12,477 nt of DNA from NCBI GenBank assembly GCA_964593905.1, contig CAZQLE010000114.1, positions 1-12,477 on the forward strand, in the 5' to 3' direction. Below the pieces are notes generated by a model. It was not told where the DNA came from, did not search any database, and worked only from the letters and a program-made list of their open reading frames with translations. Positions 1 to 6,126 of the stretch are shown in pieces (within the stretch, counting starts at the first letter, position 1; every line of letters starts with the position of its first letter). Source of the DNA: CAZQLE01 sp964593905. Lineage in GTDB: Bacteria > Chloroflexota > Anaerolineae > Anaerolineales > Anaerolineaceae. The position numbers and the translations under genes were made by a program.

Positions 1-2
1 CC

Positions 3-446
3 TGCGTCCAATCGCTGCAAAACGGCGAACTCACCTTTCTCACCATCCATTCGGGCAATGGGGGCGAGGGTGAGGCCTTCCGCCGCAGCGTTGAGGGCAG
101 CGGCTTAAACACAAGCGCCTACAGCCTGGAGCAGATCGCCGAAATGCTGGCCGGGCTGGAGCAATCGCCGGCCATTCTATCTCAGGCAGATGGCTCTGCC
201 CATCTGGTGCTGGCCGCCGCCGTGCGCATTCCGGCCGATCAGGTGGCAGCTTATTTTGCCCTGCCGGTTTCCGATGCGCTGCAACTGGCGGCAGACCAGT
301 CGGGGGCATTTCGCGAGGCGCTTTCAGGCCCCGGCGCACGGCTGGTCTTTGAAACCTGCGGCTGGAAACACCCTGCAGAGGGCTGGTACCCCGGTCTGTC
401 GGCCGTAACGGGGTCGGTTTATGTGGTGATATTTCGTGAATTCTGA
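3..446 (+). CDS. Unrecognised protein, 3' end only (5' end outside window)
   Basis: The frame is open from the window edge through 147 codons to a TGA at 444-446, so only the C-terminal part of this protein is visible. I do not recognise the family. The visible part starts with a Gly-rich stretch (SGNGGEGE), then a region suggesting alternating helices and strands, with an Ala/Leu-rich middle and a hydrophobic strand-like end (SVYVVIFREF). There is no clear membrane segment or signal. An ATG lies at 144, but the open frame upstream has similar composition, so the gene more likely starts before the window. The stop lies 35 bases before the patatin gene on the same strand, with no terminator between, so the two are probably co-transcribed. 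The start and function cannot be judged here. Confidence 0.6.
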   Translation, partial: CVQSLQNGELTFLTIHSGNGGEGEAFRRSVEGSGLNTSAYSLEQIAEMLAGLEQSPAILSQADGSAHLVLAAAVRIPADQVAAYFALPVSDALQLAADQSGAFREALSGPGARLVFETCGWKHPAEGWYPGLSAVTGSVYVVIFREF

Positions 447-466
447 GGCATCTGCTCAGAGCAGTT

Positions 467-474
467 GGAAGGAG
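467..474 (+). promoter_or_regulatory. Ribosome binding site of the patatin gene
   Basis: GGAAGGAG lies 7 bases before the ATG at 482. It is a strong Shine-Dalgarno match and fixes the start of the patatin-like gene. Confidence 0.75.
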
Positions 475-481
475 CGCAGCA

Positions 482-1432
482 ATGAAACCTTTTCGCAAGC
501 ATGTGGCAATTGCCATTGATGGCGGCGGCATCCGCGGCATCATGGTTGCCAGAGCGCTGGCAATGTTGGAAAGTGAACTGAATCAGCCCATTCGGGATAT
601 TTTTCGTCTGGCAGCCGGAACCAGCACCGGGGCGATCATCGCCGCCGGGATCGGCGCCGGTTTAACGGCCCGCGAACTGACCGGTTTATATGAAGAGCTC
701 GGCCCGGCCGTCTTTCCCCACACCTGGCGCAAGGTTTTATTTCCGCTCTCGCGCTGCCGTTACCCCGGCGAGCCGCTGCACGACCATCTTAACGCCTATT
801 TTGGCAGCCGGCGGATGGGCGACTTTTGGCGCACCCGGCCCCCAACCGATGTAGTCTTAACCACCTTTGACCTGGCCGCCAACCGCACCTGTTTTGTCAA
901 ACCCTGGAAACGCGAATATGAAGATTGGCCGGTCACCCTGGCTGTTCAAAGCTCTTGCACCGTGCCCACTTACTTCCCGGTTGTAGAGAGGCGCTTTATC
1001 GACGGCGGGGTCGGGTCTTATGCCAACCCCTGCTACCTGGCCGCCTACGAGGCCTGCTACTGTCTGCAATGGAAGCCCGAAGAAACCACCTTGCTCAGCT
1101 TTGGCACCGGGCGCGACCCCAGTCACTACCGGCCCGAAGATGCCGGACGAATGCCCGCCTGGGACTGGATTAATCCCATATTCAATGCCTTTCTTTCATC
1201 CGCCGCCGATCAGCAGGTGCATCTGGTGAACAACTTCTTCCCCGCGCTCGATTTTCGCCGTTTTCAGGTGGACCTGACCCAATCGGTGGAAATGGATGAT
1301 ACCCGGCAGATTCCACAGCTGATTCGCTATGGAGAAGAATTGGGCCGCAAGCTGCTGTCTGATGAACTGGATCGCGCACAAAAAGTAACCATTAAATCCA
1401 TCGCCGAAGAAACCGGAGAAAAAGTGCGCTAA
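482..1432 (+). CDS. Patatin-like phospholipase family protein
   Basis: A 316-residue protein with the full patatin signature. The oxyanion-hole loop is DGGGIRG (residues 13-19), the nucleophile elbow is GTSTG (46-50, Ser48) and the dyad Asp is in DGG (Asp174). Patatins are Ser-Asp lipid acyl hydrolases acting on membrane phospholipids or neutral lipids. No signal peptide or membrane segment is evident, so a cytoplasmic or peripheral membrane location is likely. The region after residue 180 contains the second half of the fold (LLSFGTGRDP) and a charged C-terminus. A strong ribosome site precedes the start. It follows the truncated upstream gene by 35 bases and ends before a strong terminator. 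Bacterial patatins range from housekeeping lipases to secreted toxins and CBASS defence effectors; nothing in this window selects among these roles. Confidence 0.9.
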   Translation: MKPFRKHVAIAIDGGGIRGIMVARALAMLESELNQPIRDIFRLAAGTSTGAIIAAGIGAGLTARELTGLYEELGPAVFPHTWRKVLFPLSRCRYPGEPLHDHLNAYFGSRRMGDFWRTRPPTDVVLTTFDLAANRTCFVKPWKREYEDWPVTLAVQSSCTVPTYFPVVERRFIDGGVGSYANPCYLAAYEACYCLQWKPEETTLLSFGTGRDPSHYRPEDAGRMPAWDWINPIFNAFLSSAADQQVHLVNNFFPALDFRRFQVDLTQSVEMDDTRQIPQLIRYGEELGRKLLSDELDRAQKVTIKSIAEETGEKVR

Positions 1433-1467
1433 ACCCGTGAAACAGGTTTGCTTTGATGGTTCACAAT

Positions 1468-1500
1468 AAAAGAGCCGCCCGGCCAGGGCGGCTCTTTTTT
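1468..1500 (+). terminator. Bidirectional intrinsic terminator between convergent genes
   Basis: A perfect 10-bp stem (AGAGCCGCCC at 1471-1480 with GGGCGGCTCT at 1486-1495) encloses a 5-base loop GGCCA and runs into six Ts (1495-1500). The A-run before the stem (1468-1470) gives a T-tail on the other strand and extends the pairing. It sits between the patatin gene (+) and the helix-hairpin-helix gene (-), so it can end transcription from both sides. Confidence 0.93.
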
Positions 1501-1533
1501 ACATGACACATCTGCGAATGGCGAACAAAACTG

Positions 1534-2022
1534 CTATGCGCGCCGTCCGCCTTTTAACTTATCCGTCAAATTCTTAAAAGCCTCCCAGTCAGCGGCGGCA
1601 GCCAGCCGGGCCTGCTCGGCCCAGGTGCCGGGGTCGGCAAAATTCATCCCCGCCGCACCAAGCATATTGCGCAGCGCTTCCGCATCCATATCGGCCAGTT
1701 GGGCAAATGTCGAAATTCCAGACGCTTTAAGCAGCGCAGAAATCTTCGGCCCAATCCCTTCGATCAGGGTCAAATCGTCTTCGCTGGTCACTTCAACCGT
1801 GCTGCTGCGCATGGCGGCAGCGGCGCTTTCGTCATCAACGGGAGAGACCATTTTTTCGACCGGGTGGGGTGTCGCAGGCGGCTGGGGTTTTTCCCGGCGA
1901 TTGGATAGAATCCACCACAGGATGATCACAACAAAAAACAAAATGATCAGGATAATCCACCAGGAAGATGTCGGCTGGATATCCTCACCTAGCGGGGCAA
2001 AATCGCCCATGGAAAATAACAT
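1534..2022 (-). CDS. Membrane-anchored helix-hairpin-helix protein
   Basis: A 162-residue protein with three parts. A short N-terminus is followed by one very hydrophobic segment (about 21-39, rich in Trp, Ile, Leu and Phe) and then basic residues NRRE, which suggests a cytoplasmic C-terminal side. Next comes a Pro- and acid-rich linker (about 45-83), then a helix-hairpin-helix domain with LIEGIGPKISALLKASGI (86-103) and a helical tail ending in basic residues. The IEGIGP-type hairpin resembles the non-specific DNA-binding or protein-interaction HhH seen in DUF4332 and L21-like proteins. An AGGAGG 5 bases upstream supports the start. It lies 24 bases after the related soluble HhH gene and probably shares its transcript. 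The role is unknown; tethering DNA or a partner to the membrane is only an inference. Confidence 0.8.
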   Translation of the reverse strand: MLFSMGDFAPLGEDIQPTSSWWIILIILFFVVIILWWILSNRREKPQPPATPHPVEKMVSPVDDESAAAAMRSSTVEVTSEDDLTLIEGIGPKISALLKASGISTFAQLADMDAEALRNMLGAAGMNFADPGTWAEQARLAAAADWEAFKNLTDKLKGGRRA

Positions 2023-2027
2023 GTCCG

Positions 2028-2033
2028 CCTCCT
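2028..2033 (-). promoter_or_regulatory. Ribosome binding site of the membrane HhH gene
   Basis: On the minus strand AGGAGG lies 5 bases before the ATG at 2022. It favours that start over the internal Met four codons later. Confidence 0.7.
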
Positions 2034-2046
2034 GACTTGGTTAGAG

Positions 2047-2451
2047 TTAGTACGTTACGATCCGCGGCAAGTCTTTGGCCTGTGCCACCCAGGACTGCAC
2101 CTGACTCAACACCGGCAACCGGCGCACCAGTTTCTTTTCGGCGTTGATTTCACTCATCTTTTGCAGCAAATTCTCGGGTTTGCGCTGTGCCAATTCCACA
2201 ACCGTGTCAACCCCGGCCTCTTCCAACAGGTCAGAATATTCTTCGCCCACGCCTTTAATACGGAAAAGATCCGCATGATTGACCCATTCCAGAATCTTGG
2301 CATGGTCCACACCGCTGTGTTCCTCGATGGTTTTTCGCCCCGCCGGGGTTGCACCTTCCTTTAACAGCAATTCAACAGATGCAATACCGGCTGCCTTTAA
2401 TTTGTCCATGTAAACAGGACCAATTCCTTCAATCTTCAACAAACTCGTCAT
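2047..2451 (-). CDS. DUF4332-type helix-hairpin-helix protein
   Basis: A 134-residue soluble protein with two HhH units: KIEGIGPVYMDKLKAAGI (6-23) and RIKGVGEEYSDLLEEAGV (64-81). Each is followed by a helical segment, the pattern of DUF4332 proteins, whose length it matches. HhH pairs usually bind DNA backbone or mediate protein contacts; the cellular role of this family is not established. There is no membrane segment or signal. A strong AGGAGG lies 9 bases before the ATG. It is the first gene of a probable two-gene unit with the membrane-anchored HhH protein 24 bases downstream, so the two may work together, one soluble and one tethered. A possible promoter lies upstream at 2505-2533. Confidence 0.82.
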   Translation of the reverse strand: MTSLLKIEGIGPVYMDKLKAAGIASVELLLKEGATPAGRKTIEEHSGVDHAKILEWVNHADLFRIKGVGEEYSDLLEEAGVDTVVELAQRKPENLLQKMSEINAEKKLVRRLPVLSQVQSWVAQAKDLPRIVTY

Positions 2452-2460
2452 GATTTCAAT

Positions 2461-2466
2461 CCTCCT
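2461..2466 (-). promoter_or_regulatory. Ribosome binding site of the DUF4332-type gene
   Basis: AGGAGG on the minus strand, 9 bases before the ATG at 2451. Confidence 0.7.
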
Positions 2467-2504
2467 GTTTTGTAACGCAGAATTTTCAAAGACTGATCAT
2501 TAAT

Positions 2505-2533
2505 AGTTTACAGCCGTTATAAAGAAAAATCAA
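2505..2533 (-). promoter_or_regulatory. Possible promoter of the two HhH genes
   Basis: On the minus strand TTGATT (2528-2533) and TAAACT (2505-2510) are separated by 17 bases in an AT-rich stretch. Each hexamer matches the sigma70 consensus at 4 of 6 positions. The expected start leaves a leader of roughly 45 bases. The match is moderate; a TATAAC nearby is an alternative -10 but has no good -35. Confidence 0.35.
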
Positions 2534-2580
2534 TTAAACCAGAGAAGTCATCTTAATCCATCTGGCCCGGCCATGTCCGC

Positions 2581-3006
2581 TCAGCCGATGGTTAAGACCA
2601 CAATTCCGCTCACGGTCAACAACATGCCAATTACGGTCTTAATCGTTATAGGTTCACCGCCCAGAATCAGCCCCATCAACGCGCCAAACAACGGCGAGGT
2701 AAAGGCAATGGGCATCACTTTGGTCAGCGGGGCGCCTTTAATGGCCGTGTAAAAACACAACATGCCAACTGCGCCGGCGACCACCCCCCCGCCGATGATC
2801 ATGTAGAGCAGGGCTTTCGGCCCGGCCTGCCCCAGCGTTTTCCACTGCGGGTAACTGACCGCGCCCAGGATGATTAAAGCAACCGCCGTGCGAATGGTAA
2901 TGCCCATTTGTGGAGAAAGATTGCCCAGATGCAGTCCCTTTTTTTCAAAATATCCACCCACCCCCCAGGCAATTGCGGTCAACAATGCAAATAGTTGTGG
3001 TTTCAT
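2581..3006 (-). CDS. Half-size EamA/DMT-superfamily transporter
   Basis: A 141-residue integral membrane protein with about five hydrophobic segments (roughly 3-20, 37-51, 66-87, 94-116 and 122-140). The C-terminal PLFGALMG...GGEPIT...IGMLLTVSGIVVL stretch is typical of EamA domains. Most EamA proteins carry two such domains in about 300 residues; single-domain forms of about 140 residues exist and are expected to dimerise. The substrate cannot be told. The frame stays open upstream to 3087, but the start at 3006 is preferred: AAGGAG lies 7 bases before it, and the protein then begins directly with a membrane segment. It lies 129 bases upstream of the HhH pair on the same strand with no terminator seen between, and is divergent from the dcw operon. 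Confidence 0.83.
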   Translation of the reverse strand: MKPQLFALLTAIAWGVGGYFEKKGLHLGNLSPQMGITIRTAVALIILGAVSYPQWKTLGQAGPKALLYMIIGGGVVAGAVGMLCFYTAIKGAPLTKVMPIAFTSPLFGALMGLILGGEPITIKTVIGMLLTVSGIVVLTIG

Positions 3007-3013
3007 CTTCAAT

Positions 3014-3019
3014 CTCCTT
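3014..3019 (-). promoter_or_regulatory. Ribosome binding site deciding the EamA start
   Basis: AAGGAG on the minus strand, 7 bases before the ATG at 3006. It selects this start over the longer open frame beginning at 3087. Confidence 0.7.
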
Positions 3020-3085
3020 GTCAGGTTCAAGATCTCTGGCCTGATGCAAAAAAACGGCCGGTCACAAAAAATGGGGTTTGAACCC

Positions 3086-3113
3086 ATTATCGCACAACCC
3101 GCAGCAGGTGCAA
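3086..3113 (-). promoter_or_regulatory. Possible extended -10 promoter for the EamA gene
   Basis: On the minus strand GATAAT (3086-3091) is preceded by TGC, an extended -10 form. A weak TTGCAC (3108-3113) lies 16 bases upstream. The expected leader is about 70 bases. The -35 matches at only 3 of 6 positions, so this is tentative. Confidence 0.3.
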
Positions 3114-3267
3114 ATAAAGCATTCCGGGGCCGGTTTTCTGGCAGGCAAAACCAACCATTCCGAGCCCGCCAGACGGGTTTTAAAACGGCCCTGCTGCCCT
3201 GCGCAAATCCTTTCCAAATTGTCAGGCGAAACAGTCAAACATTTTAAGATGAGTTTGCGAAAAGCTC

Positions 3268-3296
3268 TTGAAAAGCAGACCCTTTTCGTCTATACT
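3268..3296 (+). promoter_or_regulatory. Sigma70-type promoter of the dcw operon
   Basis: TTGAAA (3268-3273) and TATACT (3291-3296) are separated by exactly 17 bases, and each matches consensus at 5 of 6 positions. Transcription should begin near 3302-3304, inside the GTGG repeat array and about 77 bases before the mraZ ATG. This is the only strong promoter-like sequence I noticed ahead of the nine-gene cluster. Confidence 0.8.
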
Positions 3297-3330
3297 GTGG
3301 GAGAAAGTGGTAATAAGTGGGATAAAGTGG
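3297..3330 (+). promoter_or_regulatory. Probable MraZ operator: four GTGG boxes at 10-bp spacing
   Basis: GTGG occurs at 3297-3300, 3307-3310, 3317-3320 and 3327-3330, exactly one helical turn apart. The last three are preceded by AA, giving AAGTGG or AAAGTGG. MraZ proteins of other bacteria bind short direct repeats with a TGGG or AAAGTG core and about 10-bp periodicity ahead of their own gene. Here the array starts right after the -10 and covers the start point, so bound MraZ would block the promoter. Autorepression is inferred from this position and from family knowledge. Confidence 0.85.
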
Positions 3331-3352
3331 AGCGCCGGAGCCATCCGGCGTT
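3331..3352 (+). other. Stable hairpin in the mraZ leader
   Basis: CGCCGGA (3333-3339) pairs perfectly with TCCGGCG (3344-3350) around a GCCA loop. An A-U and a G-U pair extend the stem to 9 bp. It lies in the predicted 5' leader between the GTGG array and the ribosome site. No T-run follows, so it is not an intrinsic terminator; an effect on mRNA stability or translation is possible. Confidence 0.6.
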
Positions 3353-3379
3353 CGCCTCTTAATAGGAGAAATAGAACTT

Positions 3380-3817
3380 ATGTTCCTGGGGCAGTATTCG
3401 CACACCATCGACGAAAAGGGTCGAACCACCATTCCGGTGCGCTATCGAGAATGGCTGTCTGAAGGTGCGTATATCACCCAGGGGTTCGACCAAAATCTGA
3501 TCGTGTTAACCGCAGCCGCTTTCGAACAGATCTACCAGCGCATCAATCAGATGAGCATCACCGATCCCAATGCCCGTTTACTGCGGCGCCTGATGTTCGC
3601 CAGCGCCGAACGGGTCGAAATTGATCGCGTCGGACGTTTTCTGATCCCCCAATTTTTGCGCGAAGCCGCCCACCTGCAAGAGACCGCCATTCTGGTTGGC
3701 GCCGGCGGGCATTTTGAAATCTGGTCGCCTGAATTATGGCAGCAGCAAGAAACGCTCCTGCAAGACGCCGAAGCCCGCGCCGACCGCTTCGCCACGCTCA
3801 ATCTGGCGGTGGGATAA
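3380..3817 (+). CDS. mraZ: Transcriptional regulator MraZ
   Basis: A 145-residue protein with the two SpoVT/AbrB-like repeats of MraZ. The first half has YSHTIDEKGRTTIPVRYRE (residues 6-24) and the second has RVEIDRVGRFLIPQFLRE (78-95). Both carry the conserved DxxGR motif, at 11-15 and 82-86. Length fits the family (about 143 residues). MraZ forms rings that bind repeats ahead of its own gene and represses the dcw operon. AGGAGA (3364-3369) lies 10 bases before the ATG. It is the first gene of the cluster, behind a good promoter and a GTGG array that fits its expected operator. Its TAA stop overlaps the rsmH start by one base. Confidence 0.95.
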   Translation: MFLGQYSHTIDEKGRTTIPVRYREWLSEGAYITQGFDQNLIVLTAAAFEQIYQRINQMSITDPNARLLRRLMFASAERVEIDRVGRFLIPQFLREAAHLQETAILVGAGGHFEIWSPELWQQQETLLQDAEARADRFATLNLAVG

Positions 3818-4758
3818 TGACCGGGCCGCAATCACAACCTCATTTACCCGTACTTTACCAGCAGATCCTGACAGCTTTGCAGCCGTTCAGCCCGGGCCGC
3901 TTTATCGATGGCACCGTTGGAGCGGGTGGTCATTCCTGGGGGATTCTAAACGCCTCGGGCCCGGATGGCAAGGTTTTGGGGTGCGATTTGGACCCCCAGG
4001 CGCTTGATCTCGCCAGAGAACGGTTAAGCGGCTTTGGCGACCGGGCGATTTTGGTGCAAACCTCCTACACCGAAATGCTGACAGAAATGCACCGCCTCGA
4101 CTGGGAAAACGTTAACGGCATCGTCATTGATCTGGGTGTGTCGTCAATGCAAATTGACACCGCGGCAAGGGGATTTTCGTTTTTATCCGATGGCCCATTG
4201 GATATGCGCTTCAGCCCCACGCAGCGCGTTTCTGCCGCCGATCTCGTCAACCACCTCCCCGAAAATGACCTGGCGAACATCATCTGGCAGTTCGGTGAGG
4301 AGCAGCAATCCAGACGGATTGCCCGCGCAATCTGCAGCGCCCGACCGCTGCATGGCACGCTTGAACTGGCTGAAGTCATTCGCAAAGCCTATGCCGGAAA
4401 ACCGGGCCGCATTCACCCCGCCACCCGAACCTTTCAGGCCCTGCGAATTGCCGTCAATGAAGAGCTTCAGACGATTGAAACGGTTTTACCCCGCGCCATT
4501 GAGGCGCTGGCTGTGGGCGGAAGATTGGCCGTAATTTCTTTTCATTCACTGGAAGATCGACTGGTAAAACAGTTCTTCCGCCGAGAAAGCAAAGATTGCA
4601 TTTGTCCGCCAGAACAGCCGGTATGCACCTGCGGGCACAAAGCAACCATTCGCGAAGTCAGCCGCAAGCCAATTGAAGCTGACGAAGAAGAAATCGCACA
4701 AAACCCGCGTTCGCGGAGCGCCCGTTTACGAGTGGCTGAAAAGCTGAATCTGGCATGA
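3817..4758 (+). CDS. rsmH: 16S rRNA m4C1402 methyltransferase RsmH (MraW)
   Basis: A 313-residue protein of usual length. It uses SAM to N4-methylate C1402 of 16S rRNA in the ribosome decoding centre. Visible family signatures are HLPVLYQQIL (9-18), the SAM-binding loop FIDGTVGAGGHS (29-40), the acidic strand GCDLDP (55-60), VIDLGVSSMQID (103-114), LRIAVNEEL (209-217) and VISFHSLEDRLVKQFF (239-254). A CxC...CxC pair (Cys261, 263, 270, 272) is common in this family. The frame is open further upstream to 3736, but the ATG at 3817 is preferred: it overlaps the mraZ TAA by one base and places the HLPVL motif at the normal N-terminal distance. A weak GGTGGGA precedes it. Confidence 0.95.
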   Translation: MTGPQSQPHLPVLYQQILTALQPFSPGRFIDGTVGAGGHSWGILNASGPDGKVLGCDLDPQALDLARERLSGFGDRAILVQTSYTEMLTEMHRLDWENVNGIVIDLGVSSMQIDTAARGFSFLSDGPLDMRFSPTQRVSAADLVNHLPENDLANIIWQFGEEQQSRRIARAICSARPLHGTLELAEVIRKAYAGKPGRIHPATRTFQALRIAVNEELQTIETVLPRAIEALAVGGRLAVISFHSLEDRLVKQFFRRESKDCICPPEQPVCTCGHKATIREVSRKPIEADEEEIAQNPRSRSARLRVAEKLNLA

Positions 4759-4785
4759 CAGTTGCATAACAGAACTGCAAACTGT
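4758..4785 (+). other. Imperfect inverted repeat between rsmH and ftsL
   Basis: ACAGTTGCA (4758-4766) and TGCAAACTGT (4776-4785) can pair with one bulged base around a 9-base loop. It fills most of the 43-base rsmH-ftsL gap, the longest gap inside the dcw cluster. There is no T-run, so it is not a terminator; mRNA processing or chance are both possible. Confidence 0.35.
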
Positions 4786-4801
4786 AACGGATGATAGAAA
4801 C

Positions 4802-5290
4802 ATGATGAATCACGAATCTACTCGTAAAATACCTCAGGCTCACTTGCAGGCACCCTGGCGCATCCAGGTGCAGCGGGTGGCTTTCATCATGCTGGGGTTG
4901 ATCGTCGTTATGCTGGTTGCAGGTCTTTATTTAAACATCTCGGCGCAAACCGCGGCCATTGGGGTGGAGATTCAGAACCTTGAGGCCACCCGCGAGGCAA
5001 CCATTCGCGCCAATGCCGATCTGAAAGGTCGGTTGGGCAGCCTGACCACCATCGAAAACATGCAAAAAAGGGCGGCCGAACTGGGCTTTGAGCCTGTAGA
5101 TCCCAATGCCGCCACCTACATGGTCATCCCCGAATACTCCGGCCGCCAGGTGGCCGTTCTGGCCCCATCTGGGCGCAGCGAATCTACCCTTCGCCGGCCG
5201 GTGATCAAGCCAAGTTATACACAATCTCTGTGGGAGTGGGTCGTATCTGAGATGGGAAACCTCAACCAGGCTTCTGGAGGCGCCCGATGA
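4802..5290 (+). CDS. ftsL: FtsL-like cell division protein
   Basis: A 162-residue bitopic membrane protein. A basic cytoplasmic N-terminus of about 25 residues is followed by one membrane segment (about 27-45, VAFIMLGLIVVMLVAGLYL) and a heptad-like coiled-coil stretch (about 47-92). A longer extracytoplasmic tail follows, including the LGFEPVDPN segment typical after the FtsL coil. FtsL joins DivIC/FtsB and DivIB/FtsQ and helps activate FtsWI at the septum. The family is defined by topology more than sequence, so the name rests on position between rsmH and ftsI plus this architecture. Two Met codons are adjacent (4802 and 4805) and the ribosome site is weak (ACGGATG), so the exact start is uncertain by one codon. 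The TGA overlaps the ftsI ATG (ATGA). Confidence 0.85.
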   Translation: MMNHESTRKIPQAHLQAPWRIQVQRVAFIMLGLIVVMLVAGLYLNISAQTAAIGVEIQNLEATREATIRANADLKGRLGSLTTIENMQKRAAELGFEPVDPNAATYMVIPEYSGRQVAVLAPSGRSESTLRRPVIKPSYTQSLWEWVVSEMGNLNQASGGAR

Positions 5291-6072
5291 AAGATCCTTT
5301 TGTCGGCCGGCTTTACGTTTTAGTGATTGGTTTTACCGCGCTGGGCGTTCTAATCCTGTTCCAGATGGGACGGGTGCAGTTTACCCCCGGTGGTCAGGCC
5401 CTGGCGCAAGAAATTGGGCTTCAGCGCGAATATGAATGGGTGGATGTGACCTCAGAACGCGGTGGCATTTACGACCGCTACGGACACCTGTTGGCCGGAA
5501 ACAAAGAAATGTATGAGCTGGGGATCAATCTGGCCGCTGCTGACCTCGATGCCGATACCATCGCCACCGTTCTGGCGCAAGAATTTGGAATGGATTACAA
5601 AAAAGTGCATGAGTTAGCCACGACGCCTTACCTCGAAGGGGGCGTCCGCTATGTGGTGGTTGAAAATTTCGTCGAACCTGAAAAGATCACCCGCCTGGAG
5701 CAGCTAAAGAAAGAGTATAACGAGAAACCATCCAAAAAGCGGTACGGGCGCGACGAATTTCCTCCCAACCTGAACGCGCTGGAATGGACGCCTCATCTGC
5801 AGCGCATTTATCCTGAAAATTCGCTGGCCAGTAATATTCTGGGCTTTTATTCATTCCGTCAACGACGCGATGCCGGCGCTTTTTTTGGCGTTGAGGCCCA
5901 GTATGACCGCATTCTGGCCGGGGTAACCCAAAAAGTGAAAGTGCCGATTAACCCCAACAAAGCGGCCAACCTGCCCGAACCCCCGCCAGGCGCCAGCCTT
6001 GTGTTGACCATTGATCGCGAGATCCAGCGCTCGATGGAAGAGGTGATCACCAGGGCCGTTGAAAGTTCCTAA
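5287..6072 (+). CDS. ftsI: FtsI N-terminal part: membrane anchor and dimerisation domain
   Basis: The first 261 codons give a short cytoplasmic stretch, one membrane segment (about 8-27, GRLYVLVIGFTALGVLILFQ) and the PBP dimerisation domain. Its hallmark ERGGIYDRYGHLLAGN (57-72) contains the conserved RGxIxDRxG. Later landmarks are RIYPENSLASNILGF and VEAQYDRILAG, typical of the family. The ATG overlaps the ftsL TGA, indicating translational coupling. The product ends at TAA 6070-6072, just before the transpeptidase fold, and has no catalytic residues. If made alone it could at most occupy the division complex. Confidence 0.85.
   Translation: MKDPFVGRLYVLVIGFTALGVLILFQMGRVQFTPGGQALAQEIGLQREYEWVDVTSERGGIYDRYGHLLAGNKEMYELGINLAAADLDADTIATVLAQEFGMDYKKVHELATTPYLEGGVRYVVVENFVEPEKITRLEQLKKEYNEKPSKKRYGRDEFPPNLNALEWTPHLQRIYPENSLASNILGFYSFRQRRDAGAFFGVEAQYDRILAGVTQKVKVPINPNKAANLPEPPPGASLVLTIDREIQRSMEEVITRAVESS
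6070..6072 (+). other. Premature in-frame TAA in ftsI
   Basis: The local codons are AGT TCC TAA TCG GAT TCG GGA. One change would restore sense, for example a C-to-T transition from CAA. The next base is T and no known readthrough context is visible. No alternative start (ATG, GTG, TTG) occurs in frame until 6127. Confidence 0.9.
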
Positions 6073-6126
6073 TCGGATTCGGGAACACTGGTTGTTCTGG
6101 ACCCCAAAACCGGCGAGATCATCGCC

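Noticed and set aside
40..543. Long minus-strand open frame across the first genes
   Set aside because: It is antisense to the partial gene and the patatin start, is Pro/Arg-rich as expected of shadow frames in GC-rich DNA, and has no recognisable motif or ribosome site.
482..1432. Patatin as a CBASS (CapV-like) effector
   Set aside because: No CD-NTase or other Cap gene is visible in the window, and the visible part of the upstream gene lacks nucleotidyltransferase motifs. The idea cannot be supported here.
3007..3087. N-terminal extension of the EamA protein to a start at 3087
   Set aside because: A good ribosome site directs the start at 3006, and the extension is not membrane-like or conserved in appearance.
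3066..3090. GGTTCAAACCC on the minus strand resembles a tRNA T-arm; it also forms a hairpin followed by a T-run
   Set aside because: No acceptor, D or anticodon arms can be laid out in the 75 bases around it. As a terminator it has no gene upstream on that strand, the stem is only 6 bp, and it overlaps the probable EamA promoter start.
3177..3186. Palindrome GTTTTAAAAC in the divergent region
   Set aside because: It is short and AT-rich, has no partner sites or promoter elements around it, and could be chance.
3736..3816. Upstream extension of RsmH by 27 residues
   Set aside because: The extension is Arg/Ala/Pro-rich, lies inside mraZ in another frame, and shifts the HLPVL motif away from its usual N-terminal position.
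6070..6072. Stop-codon reassignment as explanation for the ftsI TAA
   Set aside because: TAA ends the patatin, mraZ, murD and ftsW genes at sensible positions, so it is read as stop here.
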